Assembly (NCBI GenBank): GCA_964564325.1
Contig: CAZMBD010000056.1
Coordinates: 1 to 15,525, forward strand
DNA from: JAAZMA01 sp964564325
GTDB lineage: Bacteria; Bacillota; Clostridia; Tissierellales; Tepidimicrobiaceae
DNA: 15,525 nucleotides
Direction: 5' to 3'
A program made the translations under genes and the position numbers. The notes beneath the pieces were generated by a model, which saw nothing but the letters and a program-made list of their open reading frames with translations, made no database searches and was not told the DNA's origin. Below, piece by piece: positions 7,155 through 13,072 of the stretch. How positions within the stretch are numbered: position 1 is the first letter of the stretch; the number at the start of each line of letters is the position of its first letter.

Positions 7155-7219
7155 AAAAATACAATATTAAAGCCATTATGATTATATTTAAATCGTAGGG
7201 GTTTTAGTATTGTATTTTT
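7155..7219. repeat. 20-bp stem with 25-base loop, role unknown
   Basis: Bases 7155-7174 pair with 7200-7219 (two G-U pairs on the plus-strand RNA), enclosing a 25-base loop. The stem is bordered by A5 and T5, as in an intrinsic terminator, but the loop is much longer than usual. It could be a relaxed bidirectional terminator, a structured leader, a small RNA or the trace of an old insertion. Confidence 0.5.
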
Positions 7220-7310
7220 GGTGGAGAAACCATAAATTTTTACAATAATGTAATCAATCATGAATGAATATGTAATCTGTTGTCGTTATAATTAAAATAA
7301 AAATATATTT

Positions 7311-7337
7311 TGCAGTACTTTTATCTTTCATTACGTT
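7311..7337 (+). promoter_or_regulatory. Possible ECF-type (autoregulatory) promoter
   Basis: TGCAGT (7311-7316), 17 bases, then CGTT (7334-7337) resembles the ECF pattern TGCAAC/TGAAAC-N16/17-CGTC known from B. subtilis sigM, sigW and sigX. It lies about 30 bases before the sigma-factor ATG. ECF sigma factors usually autoregulate, which makes the position sensible. The match is partial and was found by eye in A/T-rich DNA. Confidence 0.3.
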
Positions 7338-7366
7338 ATTATTTATAGACGGAAAGGAGGGGAGGT

Positions 7367-7939
7367 ATGACACTGCAGGAACAAGATATAGAATTAATAA
7401 AACAAGTTTTATCTGGAGCTAATGGAGCATTTGAAGAAATCGTGAATAGATACAAAGGCTATATATTTGCTATTATATTAAATTTTACAAAAGATTCAGA
7501 AGAAGTTCAAAACATAGCTCAAGAGGTTTTCTTGCAAATTTATATATCCCTTCCAGAATATAAATTTGATAATTTCAAAGGCTGGATAGGTAGGATTGCA
7601 GCAAATAAATCTGTAGATTGGATAAGAAAGAAAAAAGCTAAATTCAAAGAACAAACAATGGAAAACACAGAAGAAATAATAGACATACAAGAATCCAAAT
7701 ATCAAAAAACGCCAGAGGATATGCTCGTTGAAAAAGAAAAGTTTGAAAAAATTCATAGACTATGTAAAAGCATATCTCCTATATATGAAAGTGCAATTAT
7801 TAAATTTTATTTTGAAGAAAAATCTTATGAGGAAATAGCAGAAGAAGAAAACACTACTGTAAAAACCATAGCATCTAGATTATATCGAGGGCGGATTATC
7901 TTAAGAGAGAAATGGAGGGAAGAAGATGAAACATTATGA
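7367..7939 (+). CDS. ECF-family RNA polymerase sigma factor
   Basis: A 190-residue sigma-70-family protein with only regions 2 and 4, the ECF architecture. Region 2 spans about 21-92, including the core-binding/-10 helices (EVQNIAQEVFLQIYISLPEY, then FKGWIGRIAANKSVDWIRKKK). A charged linker follows. Region 4 (about 127-182) holds the helix-turn-helix KSYEEIAEEENTTVKTIASRLYRGR that would read the -35 element. It resembles the SigW/SigX/SigV group, but I cannot assign a named orthologue. The ATG at 7367 follows AAAGGAGG (7353-7360). The last 14 bases overlap the next gene, a zinc-type anti-sigma factor, the normal partner arrangement. It probably directs transcription of its own operon. Confidence 0.93.
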   Translation: MTLQEQDIELIKQVLSGANGAFEEIVNRYKGYIFAIILNFTKDSEEVQNIAQEVFLQIYISLPEYKFDNFKGWIGRIAANKSVDWIRKKKAKFKEQTMENTEEIIDIQESKYQKTPEDMLVEKEKFEKIHRLCKSISPIYESAIIKFYFEEKSYEEIAEEENTTVKTIASRLYRGRIILREKWREEDETL

Positions 7940-8414
7940 TTATATAGAATGGATTTTATATAAAGAAAAAGTTTTTTCAGATGAGAAACTTAATGAAATG
8001 GAAGAACATCTTTATATATGTGATGAATGTATGGATATTTTTCTTGCCCTTATAGATAAGAGAGAAGAAAAAATTGCAGAAAAGATAGTTCCGATTGATT
8101 TTACTAATAAAGTCATGGAAAATATCCCAAAAACACAATTCAAACTCAAAACTAAGATAGAAAAACAAAACACAAAGATTAAAGAGATGTTTATTTATTA
8201 TGTAGCAGTTGCTTCTGTAGCCATAGTTTTAACTTTAGGGGGATTTTACAGTGGAATGGTAGATATGGTACCTAATGTCACTAGTTCGATTGCTAAAAAG
8301 TATGAGGTTGATCCACCAAAATTTGTTTTTAATTTATCACAAAGAATAGTAAATAAAACATCCAACTTTATTAACAATTTTGAAATATCAAGTATTGAGG
8401 AGGAATTAAAATGA
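7926..8414 (+). CDS. Membrane-anchored zinc-type anti-sigma factor
   Basis: Probably binds and silences the ECF sigma factor encoded just upstream. The N-terminal cytoplasmic part contains HLYICDEC (H28-x3-C32-x2-C35), the core of the zinc-binding anti-sigma (ZAS) fold. One membrane helix follows at about 89-109 (YVAVASVAIVLTLGGFYSG), then an outer domain of about 50 residues with no recognised fold. In this family, signal-driven proteolysis or a shape change frees the sigma factor. The ATG at 7926 lies five bases after GGAGGG and overlaps the sigma gene by 14 bases; its TGA overlaps the next ATG as ATGA. Sequence beyond the ZAS motif is poorly conserved, so the assignment rests on motif, topology and position. 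Confidence 0.85.
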   Translation: MKHYDYIEWILYKEKVFSDEKLNEMEEHLYICDECMDIFLALIDKREEKIAEKIVPIDFTNKVMENIPKTQFKLKTKIEKQNTKIKEMFIYYVAVASVAIVLTLGGFYSGMVDMVPNVTSSIAKKYEVDPPKFVFNLSQRIVNKTSNFINNFEISSIEEELK

Positions 8415-9190
8415 AGAAAAAAAGCAAATTTATAACTTTTATATTGTCATTTATTCCTGGCTTATCCCATTTTTATTTAGGGTTTGGCGATAGAGGCATA
8501 ATTTTTCTAATGGTATTTTTAGGTGCAATTGTTGGAGTAGTAGGGTTAACAGCTCTTACTTATAATTATTATAATTTTCCTATGTTGTTAGTTTTTATTT
8601 TGCCTATAATATGGCTTGTTGCATTAATAGATGCATTTTCCTTGAGAAATATTATGGAATTACAACAACAGGACAATCAAAATGGAGAAATTGGAGGTGA
8701 AGATTTAGACGAGATGAAAAAATCAAATAAAAAAGCTATTGCAATGGCATTATCCATAATACCTGGTGCAGGGCATATGTATCTAGGTTATCAGAAAAAA
8801 GGACTATTAATAATGGGAGTTTTTTTCTTCACCATATTTTTCATGGGATGGTTAAATATAAGCTTATTCTTATTTGTACTACCTTTGATTTGGTCTTATA
8901 GTTTTTTCGATACATTGCATACAGTAAATGACACTGGTATAAACCATGAAAAGATTAATTTTTCTTTTATAAAAATCAAATCTGAATGGGTAGGTATAGG
9001 ACTTATTATAATAGGAATATTGATTGTTATAGAACGAGTACTATATCCTCTCATACCCCATGAAATACGAAACTATATTCAAACCTCGATAGTAGCTTTT
9101 ATATTTATTATTGGAGGAATTAAATTGTTAGCTAAAAACAAAAAAGATGAAAATCAGGAGGTTGATGAGAAATGCAAAAAAGACGAGTAG
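8411..9190 (+). CDS. Internally duplicated TM2-like multi-pass membrane protein
   Basis: A 259-residue membrane protein made of two similar halves. The first (about 7-80) begins with FILSFIPGLSHFYLGFGDRG and the second (about 107-173) with AMALSIIPGAGHMYLGYQKKG; each then has a hydrophobic hairpin ending in PIIW or PLIW plus an aspartate (LIDAF, FFDTL). The S-x-IPG-x-x-H-x-YLG pattern is TM2-domain-like. An acidic linker separates the halves. A third hydrophobic hairpin at about 193-240 resembles the LiaI/LiaF-like membrane region. Start and stop overlap both neighbours (ATGA at 8411; 19 bases at the end), so it is translated with the anti-sigma factor and the LiaF-like protein. The function is unknown; a sensory or accessory role in envelope stress is an inference from context. 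Confidence 0.8.
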   Translation: MKKKSKFITFILSFIPGLSHFYLGFGDRGIIFLMVFLGAIVGVVGLTALTYNYYNFPMLLVFILPIIWLVALIDAFSLRNIMELQQQDNQNGEIGGEDLDEMKKSNKKAIAMALSIIPGAGHMYLGYQKKGLLIMGVFFFTIFFMGWLNISLFLFVLPLIWSYSFFDTLHTVNDTGINHEKINFSFIKIKSEWVGIGLIIIGILIVIERVLYPLIPHEIRNYIQTSIVAFIFIIGGIKLLAKNKKDENQEVDEKCKKDE

Positions 9191-10077
9191 GGACAATTTC
9201 CATGGCAATTATATTAATTGCATTTGGAGTATTAATATTTGTCTCTCAAATAAACAAGGTATCTGCAGTAGAATTGGCAATTAAATTTTGGCCAGCTATA
9301 TTGTTTTTATTAGGAGGAGAAATTCTTTGGTTTAGCTATAAATATAAAGGTGAAGATGTAAAAATAAAATATGATGTATTAAGTGTTTTTATAGTTATAC
9401 TAATAGTTTTTGTAAATATTGCTATTTATGGTTTGATTGAAACAGGTGTGATGAATAAGATTAATCACATGGTTTTAGCTCAAACTTTTAATTATCAAAT
9501 GCCTTACAATGAGATAGCTGTAAATGATAATATTAAAAAAATAGTAATTAACACCCCTAATAGTTCTAATATAACAGTTAGAACTGAAGATACTAGAAAA
9601 ATAGTTTCTACTGCTTCATTAAATATAGTAACAACTAGTGAAGAAAAAGCTAAGAAGCTATTAAACAATGAATATATTTTAGCGAATGAGTCAGGCAACA
9701 CTTTATATATTTCATTTGCAAATACATCTACCTACAACAATGGAGTATATGATATTCAAGCTTATGATTTTAAGCTTATTATTCCAGAAGATAAGGAAGT
9801 AGAAATAAACGGGGGCAATGATTTACACCTAATAGTGGACAAGATTAAAGCAGATTGGATTATAGACAATGTAGATAATTCTAAAATCAGATTAGGAAAG
9901 GGGATAGATGTAAAAATAAAAGCTTATGTATTCGATAGAGTAGCACTTCGAGGTAATGTTAAATGGGATACTAGAGAATTAGAAGATGAAATTAATGGTG
10001 AATTAATATATGGAGAAGGAAAGAATAGTATAAGTATTTTCAATTCTAATGGTGTAGTGGTGGATGAATCAGAATAG
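9172..10077 (+). CDS. LiaF-like membrane protein with beta-rich outer domain
   Basis: A 301-residue protein. Residues 9-55 form the LiaI/LiaF-like pair of membrane helices, with the characteristic phrase KFWPAILFLLGGEILW (38-53); a third helix lies at about 69-89. The rest (about 110-300) is hydrophilic and beta-rich (IKKIVINTPNSSNITVRTED and following), resembling the repeating-strand toastrack or DUF4097-like domain found outside the membrane in LiaF, LiaG and related stress proteins. The ATG at 9172 lies ten bases after CAGGAGG and overlaps the previous gene by 19 bases. LiaF-type proteins restrain envelope-stress signalling in other Firmicutes. Here the partner would be the ECF pair, since no LiaRS two-component genes are present. 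That role is inferred. Confidence 0.78.
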   Translation: MQKRRVGTISMAIILIAFGVLIFVSQINKVSAVELAIKFWPAILFLLGGEILWFSYKYKGEDVKIKYDVLSVFIVILIVFVNIAIYGLIETGVMNKINHMVLAQTFNYQMPYNEIAVNDNIKKIVINTPNSSNITVRTEDTRKIVSTASLNIVTTSEEKAKKLLNNEYILANESGNTLYISFANTSTYNNGVYDIQAYDFKLIIPEDKEVEINGGNDLHLIVDKIKADWIIDNVDNSKIRLGKGIDVKIKAYVFDRVALRGNVKWDTRELEDEINGELIYGEGKNSISIFNSNGVVVDESE

Positions 10078-10118
10078 TATATTAGAGGGTTCAAATACCA
10101 TAGAATAGGAGAAGAAAT

Positions 10119-10145
10119 ATGCACGAGGGAAAGGAGAAATCATGA
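10119..10145 (+). CDS. Possible 8-codon leader ORF before the glycosyltransferase
   Basis: ATG at 10119 (MHEGKEKS) follows a GGAGAAG ribosome-site-like stretch and ends in a TGA that overlaps the next gene's ATG as ATGA. It could couple translation between the sensor and enzyme halves of the operon. It could equally be chance, because the real ribosome site AAGGAG lies inside it. Confidence 0.2.
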   Translation: MHEGKEKS

Positions 10146-11239
10146 TGAATGTATTAATACTAACAGGTCGTTTTGGTTTAGGACATTATTCAACAGCCCT
10201 TTCATTAAAACAAGAAATACAAGGACAAATCGAAGATGCAAATGTCCAAATTGTAGATATTGTTGACTATATAATACCTAAATTAGGTGGAATTGTTTAT
10301 TCTAGTTTTAATGTTTTAGTTAGAAGAGCAAATAAATTATATAATTTTTTCTATAAAAATACTACAGATTTGGATTTTAATATAAATATGCCATTTCCAA
10401 ATATACTTATAGAAAAAATAGAAGATCTTATTTATAATGATAAACCTGATATTATAATATCTACACTACCATTTTGCTCTAGAATTGTATCAAAATACAA
10501 AGAAAAGACTAATAGTAATTTGCCTCTTATAACTTGCATTACTGATATAAGTGTTCACAATGAATGGATTAATCCACAAACTAATTTATACTTAGTTGCA
10601 ACAGAAACAGTTAAGGCAAATTTAATAAAAAATGGGACAAAGGCTGAAGATATAGCTGTAATAGGAATACCTGTCAAAGATCAATTTAAAGATATTTCTA
10701 TCTATGAAAATAAAAATAACAGATATACAAAAAATCTATTAATTATGGGAGGCGGTCTTGGGCTCATACCTTTTCATAAGGATTTTTATAGTAGATTAAA
10801 TAAAATACGTAATTTATATGTAACAGTAATAATGGGGAAAAATGAAAAAGCTTATAATAAACTTGCAGGGAAATATGGTAATATTGAAGTAATAGGATAT
10901 ACAAATAAGGTCCATGAATATATGGCAAATGCAGATTTACTTATTTCTAAAGCAGGTGGAATTACTGTTTTTGAAGCAATTCATGCAGAACTTCCAATTT
11001 TGGCTCTTTGTCCATTTTTGGAACAAGAGAGAAATAATGCTTACTTTATAGAGGAAAAAAATATTGGGGAAGTACTTTGGGACAAAAATGAAGATATTGT
11101 AGAAAGAGTATTGAAGCTTATTTATAATGAGACAAGGCTTATGACAATGGAAGAAAATATGAAACAAATTAAATCTAATATTAATGCCCATCTTGTACTG
11201 GATATGATTGATAAAATTAAATCCTATGAGGTAGCATAA
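10142..11239 (+). CDS. UgtP/MGDG-synthase-like glycolipid glycosyltransferase
   Basis: A 365-residue cytoplasmic or peripheral-membrane glycosyltransferase of the GT28/MGDG-synthase type, which transfers a sugar from a UDP-sugar to diacylglycerol or a related lipid. The N-terminal domain opens with LILTGRFGLGHYSTA, matching the GxGH acceptor-side motif; TDISVHNEWINP (134-145) matches the conserved TD-x-W segment. The C-terminal domain has GGGLGL (203-208) and SKAGGITVFEA (269-279), the nucleotide-sugar site, then CPFLEQERNNA. ATG is doubled at 10142 and 10145; AAGGAG (10131-10136) fits either. The gene starts 64 bases after the LiaF-like gene with no terminator between them, so co-transcription is likely. 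Its TAA overlaps the next ATG. Which sugar it transfers cannot be read from the sequence; MurG is excluded by context and N-terminal motifs. Confidence 0.85.
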   Translation: MMNVLILTGRFGLGHYSTALSLKQEIQGQIEDANVQIVDIVDYIIPKLGGIVYSSFNVLVRRANKLYNFFYKNTTDLDFNINMPFPNILIEKIEDLIYNDKPDIIISTLPFCSRIVSKYKEKTNSNLPLITCITDISVHNEWINPQTNLYLVATETVKANLIKNGTKAEDIAVIGIPVKDQFKDISIYENKNNRYTKNLLIMGGGLGLIPFHKDFYSRLNKIRNLYVTVIMGKNEKAYNKLAGKYGNIEVIGYTNKVHEYMANADLLISKAGGITVFEAIHAELPILALCPFLEQERNNAYFIEEKNIGEVLWDKNEDIVERVLKLIYNETRLMTMEENMKQIKSNINAHLVLDMIDKIKSYEVA

Positions 11240-11925
11240 TGAAGCCAGTAATTTTAATTATTATAATATTTTATTTCCCCTATAGTATATTACCCACTAT
11301 TTACTATAGATGCTTTAACAAAAAGATAATGAAAAACTTTGGCACTACAAAGCATATTGCCTTAACTTTTGATGATGGTATTGATAAAATATATACAGAG
11401 AAATTATTAGATTTATTAAATGATTATAATATTAAAGTAACCTTTTTTATACTTGCAAAAACTGTAGATGAAAATTTGGATATTATAAAACGTATGGTAG
11501 ATGAAGGACATTTAATAGGATTACATTCATTAGAGCATAAAAATTTATTATTTAAAGGCTATTTTTATACTAAATATGATTTTGAAACCTCAATGGAAAT
11601 TTTTAAAAGAAACAATTTAAATATAAGATATTATCGGCCACCTTGGGGTTTATTCAATTTATTTATGTTAAAATATATAAAAAAGTACGATTTACAACCA
11701 ATTCTTTGGGATACTATGGTGGGAGATTGGAGAAGATATTCGACACCAAATAATATTAAGAGAAAATTAATGAAAAAGATAAAAGATGGTTCCATTATTT
11801 GTCTACATGATGGAAGAGGAAGAGATGAAGCACCTAGTAGAACTATTGAAGCATTGGAAAAAGTTATTCCTTTATTAAAAGAAAAGGGATATAAATTTAT
11901 CACTATGGAGTATATTTATGATTGA
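11239..11925 (+). CDS. Membrane-anchored polysaccharide deacetylase (NodB/CE4 family)
   Basis: A metal-dependent N-deacetylase of 228 residues. All CE4 motifs are present: TFDDG (43-47, base and metal aspartates), HSLEH (metal histidines H96 and H100), RPPWG (133-137), the DTMVGDW region (158-164) and CLHDG with H190. Residues 3-19 form one hydrophobic helix, probably an uncleaved anchor placing the enzyme outside the membrane. Family members act on peptidoglycan, chitin oligomers or surface polysaccharides. Its location between a glycolipid glycosyltransferase and a flippase-domain protein suggests instead, or as well, an N-acetylated sugar lipid; this is inference. It starts at ATG 11239, sharing one base with the previous stop (TAATG), after GAGGT at 11228-11232, and overlaps the next gene by eight bases. 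Confidence 0.9.
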   Translation: MKPVILIIIIFYFPYSILPTIYYRCFNKKIMKNFGTTKHIALTFDDGIDKIYTEKLLDLLNDYNIKVTFFILAKTVDENLDIIKRMVDEGHLIGLHSLEHKNLLFKGYFYTKYDFETSMEIFKRNNLNIRYYRPPWGLFNLFMLKYIKKYDLQPILWDTMVGDWRRYSTPNNIKRKLMKKIKDGSIICLHDGRGRDEAPSRTIEALEKVIPLLKEKGYKFITMEYIYD

Positions 11926-12964
11926 AAAAGGTATAAAAAATAAAAGAGAACATTTTATCTATATTATTTTTCTCTTAAGCCTTATAGGTATCACCTTTTA
12001 TATTTTATTAAAAGGACAAAATCTTAAAATATTATTTAATATAATAAAAAATCTCAATTTTATTATGATTATACTAGGATTATTATCAGGCTTTTTATTT
12101 ATTTGTTGTGAAGCCTTAGTTTTACAAATTTTATTGGGCGTACTTGGGGGACAACCTCCTTTTTTACAGGTGCTGAAATATTCTATTGTAGGTTTTTATT
12201 TTAGCTCTATAACCCCATCTGCATCAGGGGGACAACCTATGCAAGTTTATTATATGAATAGGGATAATATAAATATATCTCATTCATCTTTGGCTATTTT
12301 AGTTACTGTAACTATATATGAAATTATGATGGTATTTTATGCTTTAATATCTCTTTTATTTAATTTTAAATTTATTACAGATAGAATGTATTCCATATAT
12401 CCTCTATTAATATCTGGGTTATTTTTAAATACTATACTTATTAGCTTTATGATAATGGCTATTTTTTCAGATAAAATAGTATTTGAAATTACAGACTTTT
12501 TTGTGAACCTTCTATATAGAATAAAAATAGTTAAGGATATAGACAAGACAAATGCTTATATATTAAGGGAAATAAATGAATATAAAAAAGGTGCAGTATT
12601 AATTCGCAAAAATATTAAGGCCATTTCAAAGGTATTCTTAATAACATTTATACAATTAACTGCTACCTATAGTATCCCATTTTTTGTCTATAAAGCTTTT
12701 GGATTAAATAAAATTCCATTTTTGAAAATTATTGCATTACAATCTATATTAAATATTTCAGTATCCTTTATACCACTACCAGGTGCAGTGGGGGCCTCTG
12801 AAGGAGCTTTTATGATAGTATTTAAAAGTTTATTTCCAGTAGAGCTTTTAACTTCTGCTATGTTAGTTACTAGAGGAATTAGTTTTTATATTATGCTATT
12901 TATTAGTGGTATTTTTATTATAGGAATTCATATTATGCAAAAGGATGACAATAGAAGATTTTGA
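11918..12964 (+). CDS. MprF/AglD-like flippase-domain membrane protein (UPF0104)
   Basis: A 348-residue polytopic membrane protein related to the transmembrane part of MprF (lysylphosphatidylglycerol synthase/flippase). Family marks are ITPSASGGQPMQVYYM (98-113), FIPLPGAVGASEGAF (284-298), and about seven or eight hydrophobic helices with a short charged loop at about 200-232. The aminoacyl-transferase domain of full MprF is absent, so it cannot add lysine to lipid by itself. Stand-alone members are found with glycolipid and archaeal glycosylation genes and are thought to move lipid-linked groups across the membrane. The ATG at 11918 lies inside the end of the deacetylase gene, after GGAG at 11907-11910. 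It is the last gene of the operon. Its substrate is unknown; the product of the glycosyltransferase two genes upstream is the natural guess. Confidence 0.85.
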   Translation: MIEKGIKNKREHFIYIIFLLSLIGITFYILLKGQNLKILFNIIKNLNFIMIILGLLSGFLFICCEALVLQILLGVLGGQPPFLQVLKYSIVGFYFSSITPSASGGQPMQVYYMNRDNINISHSSLAILVTVTIYEIMMVFYALISLLFNFKFITDRMYSIYPLLISGLFLNTILISFMIMAIFSDKIVFEITDFFVNLLYRIKIVKDIDKTNAYILREINEYKKGAVLIRKNIKAISKVFLITFIQLTATYSIPFFVYKAFGLNKIPFLKIIALQSILNISVSFIPLPGAVGASEGAFMIVFKSLFPVELLTSAMLVTRGISFYIMLFISGIFIIGIHIMQKDDNRRF

Positions 12965-12978
12965 TTGTCATCTTTTTT
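12941..12978 (+). terminator. Rho-independent terminator of the sigma-factor/glycolipid operon
   Basis: GATGACAAT (12944-12952) pairs with ATTGTCATC (12964-12972), followed by T6 at 12973-12978. The hairpin overlaps the last codons and the TGA of the flippase-domain gene. It is the only clear terminator between 7047 and 12978, which supports a single seven-gene unit. Confidence 0.88.
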
Positions 12979-13011
12979 ATATAAAAAATATTGTTATTTT
13001 TAAGATTATAG

Positions 13012-13038
13012 TTGAAATTTTTCTAATTGTGGTATACT
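13012..13038 (+). promoter_or_regulatory. Probable guaB promoter with extended -10
   Basis: TGGTATACT (13030-13038) is an extended -10 with TATACT at 13033-13038. TTGAAA at 13012-13017 is a good -35 hexamer, but the spacer is only 15 bases, so the extended -10 may do most of the work. The leader of about 30 bases is too short for a purine riboswitch, and none was seen. Confidence 0.5.
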
Positions 13039-13072
13039 ATTTATAATAAAAAAATAAGAGGAGGAGTTTGAT

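Larger units (their letters stand above)
7047..7366. other. Gene-free A/T-rich stretch upstream of the sigma-factor operon
   Basis: No convincing gene was found. A minus-strand reading frame at 7261-7013 encodes low-complexity Ile/Asn/Lys sequence with no recognisable family, and it runs through the fab terminator. The stretch holds two stem-loops (7123-7141 and 7155-7219), an ATGTAATC direct repeat (7248-7255 and 7270-7277, 22 bases apart) and a possible ECF-type promoter (7311-7337). Confidence 0.6.

Noticed and set aside
7013..7261. Minus-strand 82-codon reading frame
   Set aside because: Low-complexity Ile/Asn/Lys sequence with no family resemblance. It runs through the fab operon terminator and the stem-loop region, as expected of chance frames in A/T-rich DNA.
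13039..13072. Purine riboswitch in front of guaB
   Set aside because: The predicted leader is only about 30 bases, with no room for the three-helix purine aptamer and no second terminator.
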